64,000 nucleotides of DNA from the NCBI GenBank assembly GCA_018873245.2, contig JAEMBT020000009.1:9279288-9343287 (forward strand), written 5' to 3'. Below are positions 34,119-45,415 of the stretch, piece by piece. Under the pieces are notes generated by a model. It had not been told where the DNA came from. It searched no databases and was given only the letters and a program-made list of their open reading frames with translations. Position numbers and translations under genes: made by a program. Origin of the DNA: Archegozetes longisetosus. Lineage: Eukaryota > Arthropoda > Arachnida > Sarcoptiformes > Trhypochthoniidae. The stretch's first letter is position 1. The number at the start of each line of letters is the position of its first letter.

Positions 34119-35423
34119 ATTCGTGGGGTGAGAACTATAATATTCTAAATTGAAAAAACATAGTTTTGAGAAAAACAACTTTGAAGTTTAACAATAGTAT
34201 ATAACATGAATGAGTGGGTAGAATTTTAAGTAAGTCACATCACTTTCATAGGTGTGTTGACTACTCTTTAGGTTCATAATAAACCGGTGCCCAACCGTTT
34301 CTAACTATGATTTGTGACAACCCAATTTTTAATTTAGAATATTATGGATGTCAAATTAGTTCAAAATTTTAGTGCCATAATATTCTATCTTTAAAAATAC
34401 AGGCATTTCATTACTTTTTGAGCAGAAAATATGAGAAAGGGTTTTAAATATTACAAGTTATAAAATAATTCTTTTCTTGTATTTTACAGCAAATTCATCA
34501 GGTAATTTTTGAAAATTAAAAAATTATATTTTTTGGTGAAATTTTTTAGACACATTTTTAAAGTTTTTTTTAAAGATCTAATTTCTATTAAAAATTATTT
34601 AAATTTTGTGATTTCAGTGATTAATTACGTAAAATTTTATAAATTCTTATGAAAATCTTAGAATAGCACTAAACTTTAATTCCTCTTTAAATCGAGATAA
34701 ACCGACTTAAAAAAATACTTGGAGGCATGTAAGTTAATTATTTTTAATTAAAATTCATTAATTTATATATGTAATAAATAACGATAAAAATTTATCACTT
34801 ATAAAAAGCATTGATAAACGTCTAATATGTGAATTTTTGCCAACCACTCATCTTAATTCTGCTTTTGTGAGCTATTGAACATGAAATTTGAAAAACTGAC
34901 TTGTGAAAATTAAAGAGCACATATCAATGTATAATAATCTGTGCTTAACTCAATTTTGATAAAAAATAGATTTTGAATGTTACAACTCTCACCACTCAAT
35001 ATATTGTATGTAAAGTGTTAAATAAGATAAACCTACAATTAATTGCCTTGAAAGTATTCTATTAGAAAATCAATTTTTAAAAATTCTATCGAAAATATGA
35101 TAAATGAAATATTAAAAATAATAATTACTATTCAGTATTTCCAGATTTTTATATGCTTTTGAAACAATACGATAGAAACAAGACAAAACCTGTAACATAA
35201 TGCTTTCATGTATTTAGAATATTATAGCACCAACTTTTTTGAGCTGAAAAATTTTAGAATAAAATTGCATTCAGTTTTTCTAGGAAATGCTTTGAACTTT
35301 TACGATAACTTTATGATACATTAATAGATAATTCATAAGAGTATAAGAATCGATGTTTAACTCAATTTTTGAAAAAAATCGATTTGGAATGTTATAGTTC
35401 TAACCCCACGAATTATAGCCTAT
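34119..35423. mobile_element. Possible TIR element, non-coding
   Basis: The left end AATTCGTGGGGTGAGAACTA recurs in inverted orientation at about 35388-35423 with a few mismatches over about 35 bp. The interior is very AT-rich and contains further partial echoes of the same motif near 34985. No transposase was seen and the exact ends are uncertain. Confidence 0.4.
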
Positions 35424-36225
35424 TATATAGAAATAAATTCATAATAAATGCCGTTTATTTAACATTAAATACAATCGGAATTATGTTAAAATAAATTTCA
35501 GTCTTCCCTTGGATTAATAACATATGGTATATGATGAAATATTTTTTTATAAATATGTTGGAAAAACAGATCTTAATTGATATCAATCATTTTTCCGGTT
35601 TTGAAATTCATAGTACATTCAATCTTTCGGATGTAATTTAGTAAAGCATTCGAAAGAAACTCAAAACACTTTAATCTTTCAAGTATTTATAGAATTGAAA
35701 CTTTTGGTTATTTCTCTAAGGATATTAAAAGATGCAAATCAGGGAATTTATTGTATCCTGAATGAAATCCAAGCGTGTTCCGTAACCACCATCTCACTTG
35801 AGGCCAATCAGAAACTACAAGATTCATAACTCTAGAGTTAGAATTGTTTTGAAAATTGACGGAATCTTCTACTAGTCGTAAAGAAGTTACACATTTCGGT
35901 ATATAGATTCAGTATATAGAAGTAATTGATGTGCGGTCAAATTCAAAAATGCATCAAATGATTGCATCCTAATATAATTTCAGATACGAGTTCATCTTCA
36001 ACTGCCTTATACCAAAAATTATTGTAATTAATTTGATAATTCTTTTGTCCTTATTAGGATACGAACTACCAGTCTTGAATTTATTATTAAAGGTCACAAC
36101 TTTGGTAAGATATATTTTAATTAAGTTCTATATCGAGTAGAGACCCAAATATGAGCTCAAATCACATAAAATCCGGTCATTTGGTGCTTATACATTAATT
36201 TCACATTAACTCACATTTTACTCTT
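35424..36225. other. AT-rich stretch with no recognised gene
   Basis: No coding sequence, RNA gene or repeat boundary was seen. Confidence 0.4.
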
Positions 36226-36545
36226 CAGTTCAAATTTTTTGCGGATCTCCCTTTTTTATATAGGAAATTCGGTAAAAATAGCGTATCAGAAGCTTGAAGA
36301 TACGTCAAACGAGAATTCGGGTTATTCTACAATCAAAAATATTAATCGAGTATTAAACGGGGATCAAAGTGTTAAATTGGTTATCGACTCAACAGCTAAC
36401 GAAAGCTCATTATTCCGATAAGCGCTCGCAATAAACTGATGTTGAAAGAAGTTTCTCACAATATAAATACTGTTTCGCTAAAATCGTACGTATTTACTCG
36501 AGAATAATCTTAATGACATGTTCTTTACTCGTGTAAACTTAAATT
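36226..36545 (+). pseudogene. hAT C-terminal fragment
   Basis: After several frame changes the + strand gives DVERSFSQYKYCF then NRTYLLENNLNDMFFTRVNL, the dimerisation tail of hAT transposases (compare the usual DVERSFSxxK). No upstream catalytic core was found nearby. Confidence 0.45.
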
Positions 36546-37790
36546 TGTTAGGAAACGTTATACTTTTGTCAATTTCTTGAAAAAACAAAGATATTCTAGT
36601 TCACATTTGACTTGCTTTTTTCATATTTTTAGATCTAAAAAAAGGTTTTTATAAGTTCACCAAATTCGCGACTTTATTCATGTATCACAGAACTGGACTA
36701 ACTATGCAAGTATAAAAACCATATTTTAGATAACTTTTCATGATGCGACTTGAGTTTACTTTATTATTTAATCAAAACATTGTTTAAAAGCATTATCTCA
36801 TATTTAGATACCTTACCTTCATAAATCGATTAGGTCTTTTTGAATTTATCTGTGAACAAAATGAATTTTGAGATTTTTTTCTTTTCTAAAATCCACAGTG
36901 TCAATAATGATAAACAAATTCTATGCAATTGATTTCCTAGCAACTGGAGCTCGTGTTCGATGTCGAGAGTTTCTTAAATCTTATTTGCCTGTTTCAGATT
37001 GAATTTCACTAATCATTTTCATTATTTTATCTAAAGAAAGGTATCAAGTTTTAAACCTAATAATGAATATTGAACTCAATTAAAATTTTTCTCAATAAAA
37101 TAAATTTTTTTAACTCATAAATCGATATGATTATAGAAATCTAACTTCTAAATTTAATCTAAATTTCTAAGATTTTAGCAGAAATTATAACAATTTCAAG
37201 GTTCCAAAGTCATTAAAATATGAAATTAAGGGAAAAGTTTATTCAATTTAATTTCACATAGAATAGTATTTAACTTAATGCTAATAAGTAAAATCTTAAT
37301 GAGTGGAAACAGCAATAAATTTAAAACTTAATGGCATACACATAAGAATAAAAAGTAAATATATTAATCTGAATAACAATGACTCGTACTTATTTGATTA
37401 GCAAATTTAAGTTTATTAAACTAAAAGTAATTATGATTTAAGATAACTTTATGAATATCTCTTTTAAAACTCGTCAATGCAATTATTCAAATCTTAATAA
37501 GAACTGAAATATTATTTTCTCATTATATAAATGTTTATAAATGAGATATTTTATTTTTATTGAAATATCTTGAGCCTTTTGTGCCAAAAGTGAGATTTTG
37601 TACCCTTTCATATCCATTTGAAATATAAAACATTACTAAAGCAAAAGCAAATGGACTTTCTCGAAGCTTGCATTCATTGATTTATGTCAACTAAGCGATC
37701 TTTTAGAATTATCTGATATGATATATTTTATCTGCTTAATTGACCTTCATTCTTTTGAGCTCAGATTTCTAATTATAGACACTACTCCTT
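36546..37790. other. AT-rich stretch with no recognised gene
   Basis: Nothing coding or structured was recognised before the tRNA gene. Confidence 0.4.
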
Positions 37791-37794
37791 ATAA

Positions 37795-37876
37795 GCAGTC
37801 GTGGCCGAGTGGTTAAGGCGATGGACTAGAAATCCATTGGGGTTTCCCCGCGTAGGTTCGAATCCTACCGACTGCG
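37795..37876 (+). tRNA. tRNA-Ser (anticodon AGA)
   Basis: The 82-nt sequence folds as a class II tRNA. The acceptor stem GCAGTCG pairs with CGACTGC and is followed by discriminator G. An A box is present (TGGCCGAGTGG). The anticodon loop CTAGAAA gives anticodon AGA for serine UCU. The long variable arm contains GGGG-TTT-CCCC, and the T arm has a GGTTCGAATCC B box. There is no intron, and the CCA end is not encoded, as expected in eukaryotes. All stems pair, so it looks functional. Confidence 0.95.
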
Positions 37877-38131
37877 TATATTTTTCTTCAATTATTTTTT
37901 GCATGGGTAATCAGAAATAATTATAATTCACGATAATCATAAAGTGAGAGAGTTTAATACTCATAACTAATATCTAATAATCGAAAATATAAGTTATCCA
38001 ACGACTAATTTTTGAATTAAATCATTGATAACTTTTAACATATAGAAACAAAGTTGTAAACTTCCTATAGGAAATTCATTGATCTTATTGTAGTGACCAG
38101 AGCAAGGAATATTAAATTCTCTCCAACTCTC

Positions 38132-39411
38132 TTAATAGTAATTCAGTCCACCATCAACTGGTAGTAGGCTTCCAGTAATCATATCTGACTTGTTGCTCAA
38201 CATATAGAGTACAGCATTTGCTACGTCTTCGAGTCTATTGAAACGACGCAATGGATGTTTTTCAACGTATGGTTATCTTCTCTTGGGATCATTCCAATTA
38301 GTGGCCGCCATATCAGTCCAGGTGAGCGTCAGGTTCACAGAATTGACCCGAATATTAAACGGACCCAACTCCAGAGCCCAGACTTTGGTCATCAAGTCAA
38401 GTGCAGCTTTGGTCGCACCATAGACTGTATGGTCTTCGACATCTATCGTGCCTGCAATAATTGAAATATTGACAATAGATTCACCCTTTCCACTATTTTT
38501 CATTTTTATAGCTATGATTTGTGTTGTATTTATCACTGCCCTAATTTTTACGCTGTTATGCGTGAAAATCGTTGTAAAATCAATTTTTAAGCTATCATAA
38601 TTTAGATTTAATAAAATTTAAATCTATCCCAAGCTTATTACTGGTATGGATAATGAAAAATTGTTATTGATCTCATCTTAGATACTGTTTCAATCTTAAT
38701 CTTTGAGTTCTAAATGCTTTTGTACTTAATATCAGTATTTTTAAGCTTCAGCTGAATTCGACTCAAAACCATTTTCATGACCTTATTCTTAAACCTAACA
38801 CGACATTACCGCGCAAGTCAATATAGCGCAAGCAATACCGCGCAAACGACAATACCAAGCGGTAGTGTAGTTTGCGAGGTATTGTCGCTTGCGCGATAGT
38901 TTCTTGAGCGGTAATGTCATGTAATCCTTTTTAAATACAAAATATTCTACTTTACTACAGTTGAATATTTCAAAAATTAAAATAGTCTTATCAATAACCT
39001 GTTCATCAATTTTTCCCAATTCAGTCAATAGGCTGAATGCGGCGTTATTCACAAGTAAATCAATATCACCCATCGATTCAACTGCTCTTTTAGTCTCATT
39101 CCGATCGGATATATCAGCACATAATGTCTCAACTGGTGGAAACTAAAATTAAATATATTTTAATTATTTGAACTCCAAAACTTAATATTGAACTTAAACC
39201 TTATTCTTGAGAGAATCCGAAATTTCTTGTGTTTTACCCAAAGCCTCAACTTTAGCGTTTGATTCAATCAATTGCCTAACAATTTGTCGACCAATACCTT
39301 GAAATACAGATATTTAATAATTTGAATAGTTTGACAAAAATTAAACTTCAGTCTCATATCCCTACTATCACCTGTAACTAAGGCTCTTTTATTATTAAAA
39401 TTGTAAATCAT
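38132..39411 (-). pseudogene. Short-chain dehydrogenase (dicarbonyl/L-xylulose-reductase-like), broken
   Basis: Minus-strand exons read: N-terminus with NNKRALVTG (from ATG 39411), GIGRQIVRQLIESNAKVEALG (about 39300-39202), LCADISDRNETKRAVESMGDI with LLVNNAAFS (about 39143-38995), and NSGKGESIVNIS with YGATKAALDLMTKVWALEL (the YxxxK catalytic pair). The C-terminus is HPLRRFNRLEDVANAVLYML then TGSLLPVDGG. This is the NAD(P)-dependent SDR fold closest to L-xylulose reductase. A TAA at 38273-38275 interrupts the last exon in frame after WNDPKRR, and the first splice junction does not rebuild the full TGxxxGIG loop. A foldback element sits in an intron. Probably a recent pseudogene. Confidence 0.75.
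38803..38917. mobile_element. Short foldback element in an SDR intron
   Basis: A 115-bp palindrome begins ACATTACCGCGCAAG and ends GCGGTAATGT, made of the same minisatellite units as 1501-1842 (for example ACCGCGCAAACGACAATACC) facing an inverted half (GTTTGCGAGGTATTGTCGC). It lies between two coding exons of the SDR pseudogene. Confidence 0.65.
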
Positions 39412-39869
39412 TTTGAATTTTAAGCTTACATAACAAGTGAAAATCACTTCTGATTATATAATTAAGGAAAAGATCTATTTTGTTATAAATAGTATAAACA
39501 CTAATTCGAGGTAAATTTTATGTCTTGGGTATTATATATTCACCTCATTTCACCCAAAAAACCTTATTTATATCATTTTAGTAGTAAATTCTTCTATCAG
39601 AGCTCGAGTGATACAGTATAACTAGTGTTGCCACTTTAAGTCTACAAAAAAGCCAACTTTAAAATTTGCAAGAGCACTCCATTTTTTCTAGATTTGATTA
39701 CATTTTGGTAGTCATTAAAATTTTGATTTTGTGAATCTTGATTAATGATGCATATTAGCTCTGTAAGCCCGAGTATTAACTTCGAACTAAGCTTATACTT
39801 TAAACTCGAGCTAAATTCTAGAACCTCAAGCTTGAGCTTGAGCTTAGCTTAATTTGATGTGTATCATCA
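39412..39869. other. Intergenic stretch without gene
   Basis: AT-rich sequence between the SDR start codon and the next transposon relic. A TTGAGCTTGAGCTTAGCTT simple repeat lies near 39830-39850. Confidence 0.4.
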
Positions 39870-40812
39870 GTCTTGGTAACTTCCCAGCTGCGTATGGTCC
39901 AATACAACCTCGCCTAGTCTTGTATTTATTTCTCAAAATTTTGTATTCCATATCATCTCGTTTCTTCAGCCAAAAGATAAATGTCATGTGCTAAGCAGGT
40001 AATATGAATCCCTGTTTTGATTCCCACAATTACCATAAAATGTTTCATTTAGCCCTTTTCCTGCCTTTATCATATATGGTGCGGCATCAGTCACTAATAA
40101 TAAAACGCGATCATATTCGACTCCATTCGGCTAAGTCAATAATAATGACTGTTCGATAAATGTAGAAATTGTACGATGATTAGCGGGTTGTAATTCTTTA
40201 GAATTCAAGTGAAAACTTCGTACAAATTTGTCTGATCTTAAAAAACGACAATAATATTCGCCACATTATGACCCATTATGTCTGTTAACTCATCAACAGA
40301 TATCCAAACTTTATTATCAGCGATTTTTCTCTTACCTTTTGCATTTTCTCAACATAAATAAGTGGTAATATATTCTTCCTAACGTGCGACTCATCGGGAA
40401 TTCATCGGGAATTCATCGGGAATACATCGGGAGTTCATCGGAAATTTTGAAATTCGAAATAAAATCTTTGAAAAATTTTCGGAGAGTTTCATCGTTTAAC
40501 TTCAAATAAGAGACATCAGCAGAAATGATAATACTTTTTGAGAACATTTTTTGATAATTGAATACTGCTTCAGATACAAGAGGAAACAATTGTTTCTTTG
40601 TAGTATTTCCTGTTTAATAACAGCCGACTTGCTGTATGTTGGTTTGAGAAAATGCGTTCATTTAGTTGACTTTTTCTTTCGGCGACGATTTTCTATTCAC
40701 ATGCTTTGCAGTATAATTTTCTACCGTCAGTTTTAAATGTATCAGATCCAAACTCTTTGACGAATCTCTTAAGTTTTCTGAGAATTGTTTTCGGATTCTT
40801 TTGGCATTTTTG
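39870..40812 (-). pseudogene. Decayed hAT-like (CGGBP1-type) transposase relic
   Basis: On the minus strand a BED-like start reads RFVKEFGSDTFKTDGRKLYC. Later pieces are DNKVWISVDELTDIMGHNVA and TDAAPYMIKAGKGLNETFYG, separated by frame changes. These match hAT-derived proteins related to CGG-binding protein 1. An 11-bp tandem repeat interrupts it near 40389-40442. The Penelope-like element inserted just upstream of its start. Confidence 0.6.
40389..40442. repeat. 11-bp tandem repeat, about five units
   Basis: Units of GAATTCATCGG-type sequence repeat about five times with single-base variation, inside the hAT-like relic. Confidence 0.75.
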
Positions 40813-40877
40813 TATTAAAATAAATTTTCAAAACACAAGAAATTAAAACTGTTTTGTTTACATCTCATGAGATTAAC

Positions 40878-40896
40878 ACACAAAAAAGGATGTAAT
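40878..40896. repeat. Left target-site duplication of the Penelope-like element
   Basis: The sequence ACAC-A6-GGATGTAAT recurs as ACAC-A5-GGATGTAAT at 44456-44473, directly outside the other end of the element. One A differs in the homopolymer. Confidence 0.8.
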
Positions 40897-41228
40897 AATA
40901 AAGAGTGGGTGTGCGCGGGTGAGTTATACTTAAATAATTTATAAAAAGAAAAAGAAAATAAACTCACCAATTGTTGTAGAAGATGATGAAAGTGAAATTT
41001 TCGACTTGAGTCTTCTTCAGCACATAGAAAAAGGAAGAGAAAAGGAAAGGCAGTATCAAAAGGCAACACAAATGGAGCTATTTGTGTTGTTGTTGTGTTG
41101 TTGTTCGCTACGCGCCAAACACGCATTAGTTCATGAGAACATGTTTGGCACGTGACAAACTTGACTTCGGGTACCCGGGAGAGTGTCAATGCCCGTCAGT
41201 CCGATGGACTGCCCTGAGAGACAGAGAA

Positions 41229-43968
41229 TTACAGGAAGGAGAAGTCACGGTTAAGGCCGGGGGGTATGTAGGTTCTGAGGGTGAAAATAATACGAGACTC
41301 CAGTTCAAGTCTCTGTGATTCGGATGTGGGAGCGGTTCGGATAGCGGTTATTTTAAAATCAGATGTGGAGTGGTTAGGGAGGTTAAAGTGGTGGGACACT
41401 GATGTGTCTCTGTTATTGCGAATATCCCGAAGGTGGTCACCGGAGCGGTCTGATAAAGCTCGCTTGGTTTGTCCAACGTAGGCGGATTGGCAACGGGTAC
41501 ACAGAATAGCGTAAATGATGCAACGGGAGGTGCATGAGAAGTGGTGTCTAATGCGGATCGATGAGGTTGCGGTCTTGATATGCGGTAATTGGAGAGTGTG
41601 GGGACATGTTCTACACCTTGGACGGGAGCAGGGGAATGTACCAGGGTTAGGTTCAGGCGTACGGGGAGCGGTGAGACGGGAGTGTACGAGTAGTTGTCGT
41701 AAGTTAGGGGGGCGTCGGTAGGAGTTAAGTGGAGTGTGAGGAAAGATTGGAGCAGTGTGGGGGTTGGTCTGGAGAATGTCAGAAAATAGGCGACGCAGAG
41801 TGGAGGATAATGCCTTGGCTTGGGGGTTATAGGTTAGGACTAGCGGGGGACGGTCATTTTGGGTACGGGATGTGTGGGTGAGACAGTCACTGCGGAAAGG
41901 CGGGAGACGCGGTCAGAAGCCCGTTGGAGGATGGAGTCGGGATAGCCTCGGGCGCGGAAGAATTCGAGCATTTGGAGGGATTGTATTTTAAAGTCCTCAT
42001 CGTCCGAACATAGACGACGGAGTCGGTGTAGTTGCAGTAAGGGAGTGAACGTAAGAGGTGTGGGGGATGGAAGGATTTGAAGTTGAGAAAAGTGTGGGCA
42101 TCAGTAGACTTGTAGAAAACCGATGTGGAAAGGGAGGGTGAGTGATTGAGGATGGAGATTTTGATATCAAGGAACGGGAGTGAGGTTGAGGAAGTTTGGG
42201 TGGAGAAAGACAGGGAAGGGTGGATTCGGGTGAAGGCGGATACAAAGTGGGAGGCGACTTCGGGAGAACAGGAGGAGAGTAGTAAGCAGTCATCAATGTA
42301 ACGTCGGTAAAGGTCGGGTTGAGGTCCAGCATACGTTGCAAAGAAATCTTCTTCGAGGCCCGCCATGAAGAGACATGCATAACTAGGGCCCATACGTGTG
42401 CCCATAGCCACGCCGGAAGTCTGGGCGAAGAAATGGCCGTCGAACTCAAACGCATTGAGTCGAAGGACGAGTTCAGCGAGCCGAACAACGGCAGTGGTAG
42501 GTGGATCGGGATTTAGTCTACGGGAGAGGAAACGATGAAGGGTTTGGAGACCATCGTTGTGGGGTATTACAGTATAAAGGGATGTCACATCCATAGTGGC
42601 AATAGTGCGGTGGGGACCGGAGAAAGAGAACGAGTTGAGTACATTGAGGGTGTGGGTGGTGTCCTTGAGATACGAGGGGGTTGCCTGGACGAGCGGTTGC
42701 AATACCACGTCGACGAAAGCTGAGATGATGGAGGTGGGACAGGAGGAGGTGGATACAATGGGTCGACCAGGGTTGTTGGGTTTATGGATTTTAGGAAGGA
42801 AGTAGAGACGAGAACATTTCGGTTCAGAAACATATAGGTTATGGGCTTTAGGGGGCAGATCGCGGGATAGGATGAGTTCGGATATGGTGTCACGGACTGC
42901 GGCTTGATAAGCCTCAGTGGGATCTGATGGGATTTGGATGTAGTGGGACGGGTTAGAGAGTTGCCTCTGAGCCTCTGCGACATAAAGGTCCCGACGCCAT
43001 ACAACAACGGCGCCGCCCTTGTCGGCTGGTTTCACGACAATGTCGGAGCGAGAGCGGAGGGATCGGAGAGCAGTGGTTTCAGCGCGGGTGGTGTTGGGAC
43101 TGGTTTTGCAATAGGCAGTAAGTTGGGAGAGTTGTGAACGGCAGAGGTCGATATAGTGGGAGAGGGCTGGGGGTGTACCCGGTGGGTTCCATTTGGTTGG
43201 ATGGGGATTGATTATGTCGAATATCGAGCGGGGTTTACCAAGGGTTGGGTGGTCATGGAAGTGGGCCTGGAGTCGGAGGCGGCGGAAAAAGCGCTCACAG
43301 TCACGGTTGACTGCGAAAAGGTCAATGGTGGCAGGTGTGGGGGAGAATGATAGGCCGAGGGATAGTATCGATCTTTCATCGGTGGTTAGGGGGAGATCAG
43401 GTGGAATCGTAACCACCGTCTGAACACTGGGCAGTGGTGGTGTGGGGCGCGGTGTTGGAGCGTGCGAGAGGGATGCGAGTTTGTTGATTTTAGTGTTATT
43501 AAAATGGTTGTAAAGCCGTTGGTTAAGGGTACGGACGAGGGATATGATGTAGTAGTAGGTATTGGGGGGATGTAAACATTTAAGAAAGGTCTTGTGGGTA
43601 TTGATGGCTGCTGTAAGTTTTGGTAGTTCGGTAGTGTAGTGACGGAGTGTAAGGGTCATGAGATGGCGGGAGGCGCGGTTGAGGTGTCGGGTGATTGCGG
43701 AGTTGTCAGGAGTTGTGGGAGTGAAAGCGGGTCGGAAGCGGATTTCGAATCCTTTAGGGATTAGGTGGTGTCGGAGGCATGTACCAATGAAGCGGACGTG
43801 CGAGCTATATCGGGTCTTTTTGGTGGTGGTGGTGTAGAGTGCTATGGCATGATGACGGAAGGAGGGTGGTAGTGATGCCGTCGCGGCACAGAATTCATTA
43901 AAGAGGCGGTGGGGGAGGGTGGTGTACCTGGGGGTTTTCGGGTTGCGGTTGTGGCCAATTTGGGTCAT
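41229..43968 (-). pseudogene. Penelope-like RT plus GIY-YIG endonuclease, two frameshifts
   Basis: From ATG 43968 a 693-codon frame carries the Penelope RT: KPADKGGAVVVW, YFLPKIHKP with GRPIVS, MDVTSLYTVIPH, GVAMGTRMGPSYA, and the catalytic YRRYIDDCLLL. Near 42030 the conserved frame slips, so the last 50 residues of that frame are out of register. The true frame goes on with DEDFKIQSLQMLEFFRARGY. It slips again near 41850, where a C run appears one base short, then continues through a CSRPRCRTCPHT cysteine motif. The GIY-YIG domain follows (IIYAILCTRCQSAYVGQTKR, with LELESRIIF) and stops at 41229. The GIY-YIG nuclease nicks target DNA for RT priming. The element appears recently inactivated, or carries assembly indels. 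Confidence 0.88.
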
Positions 43969-44349
43969 TGTGAAGGAGATAAATAAAAGGAAGAAAAAGG
44001 AAAAAAGTAAAATTAAAATTGAAATTAAGGAAATAAAGAAATAAAGAAAATGGACGCGCGGTTTTAGATTTAATAATAAAGAGTGGGTGTGCGCGGGTGA
44101 GTTATACTTAAATAATTTATAAAGAAAAGAAACAGAAAATCACAACACAAATGTAGCAGCTGTGTTGTTGTTGCTCGCTACGCGCCAAACACGCATTAGT
44201 TCATGAGAACATGTTTGTCACGTGCCAAACATGTTCTCATGAACTAATGCGTGTTTGGCGCGTAGCGAACAACACAACAACAACACAAATAGCTCCATTT
44301 GTGTTGCCTTTTGATACTGCCTTTCCTTTTCTCTTCCTTTTTCTATGTG

Positions 44350-44371
44350 CTGAAGAAGACTCAAGTCGAAA
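44350..44371 (+). ncRNA. Hammerhead-like core in the terminal repeat, weak
   Basis: The sequence CTGAAGA, then a GAC-TCAA-GTC stem-loop with one extra A, then GAAA matches the hammerhead consensus CUGANGA-stem II-GAAA. A GTG just upstream can pair with CAC at 44376-44378. Hammerhead ribozymes are known in Penelope terminal repeats. However, this core lies on the + strand while the element's ORF is on the minus strand; the repeat's hairpin nature puts copies on both strands. Stem I looks short and the cleavage-site assignment is uncertain. Confidence 0.35.
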
Positions 44372-44473
44372 ATTTCACTTTCATCATCTTCTACAACAAT
44401 TGGTGAGTTTATTTTCTTTTTCTTTTTCCTTTTCTTTTTCTTTTTACACAAAAAGGATGTAATGACCAAAAAA

Positions 44474-45415
44474 TTGTATTTTATGCAAAAAGGTTAAAAT
44501 AATAAAGTATGTCATATTATGTAAAGCCTTCAAAACACGCAAAATATAACTACTATTACTCGTCTTGTCATTTTTTCGATTTACTCTGTCCAGATTTTTC
44601 ATGAAATAAGTTAGTTTAAATGATTAAATGACTTTTCATTAGTAATGTAAAATTTCTAGAAAGTTTCCCGGGACTATTTTTCCTACGCTGTGATTATTTT
44701 GAATACCAAAACCAAAATAAGTGATATTTTGAATATTTAAAAGTCGCTAATGTTGTATATCACTTAAATTAAAACACTATTTCAATTAAAACATAATTTT
44801 CAGCTGAGGAAATAGAAAACCTCCCCTAAGAGAAATTTTGTGCAATAGAAAATTTCTAGAAAGTTTCTCGAGATAATTTCTCCGGAAATTTTCTTTTTAC
44901 AACACTACTTATAATTCAATGTTCTAAAATATTATTAACATTGAACATTTCATATAATCAGTTTACTATTCCGTTGCAGTTGATGACAGAAACATATTTT
45001 TAAAACAAGTGTTAATTATTTTTACTATCTTTTATTATAAGTGTGGTTTATTTTTTCTAACTGCAACTATACACACGGAGTAATTTGCATATCCTTTGAA
45101 TACAGAAACTTAATAAATTGTATTTGACTGTAAAATAGAAAAATCAATTAATTCATTTTATTCTGTTGTAAAGAGAAAAAACTACTTAAAATTTATAACT
45201 TTCTTATTGAAGCTCTACCTTAGATTCATTAGAATTAACTCATAGATTAACATAATACCAAAGTCTGTTCTCTATTCAGCAGATGTTATTATTTTTTAAC
45301 CAAAAGCAGACGTAGTCAACAAAGTAGTTTTAGCATCAAATTGAAACGAATAACTGTTTAAGCGTCTCAGAACTAACTGAATAAAATATTTGTTGATTAA
45401 TTTATAACTTCGTTC
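44474..45415. other. 5' flank of GMC gene A
   Basis: No gene. The last about 480 bp align with the flank of GMC gene B (54235-54600) and with the orphan copy at 10595-11060, and may hold shared promoter elements. Confidence 0.5.

Larger units (their letters stand above)
40897..44455 (-). mobile_element. Penelope-like retroelement, nearly full length
   Basis: A 3.56-kb element on the minus strand is bounded by an 18-19-bp target-site duplication. Both ends carry related terminal repeats. The upstream one (about 44070-44455) is a long hairpin with a truncated second half plus a tail. The downstream one (40897-41150) matches the tail half. A shared GAGTGGGTGTGCGCGGGTGA segment occurs at 40904 and 44082 in direct orientation. 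The interior encodes RT and GIY-YIG domains. Its GC-rich coding DNA contrasts with the AT-rich host. The coding frame needs two frameshift corrections, so this copy is probably inactive although young. Confidence 0.88.

Noticed and set aside
40389-40442. Tandem repeats considered as a CRISPR-like array
   Set aside because: Units are 11 bp, contiguous and without spacers, in a eukaryotic context.
41997-43423. Several open frames on both strands inside the Penelope-like element
   Set aside because: They are out-of-register or antisense readings of the GC-rich RT gene and show no domain of their own.
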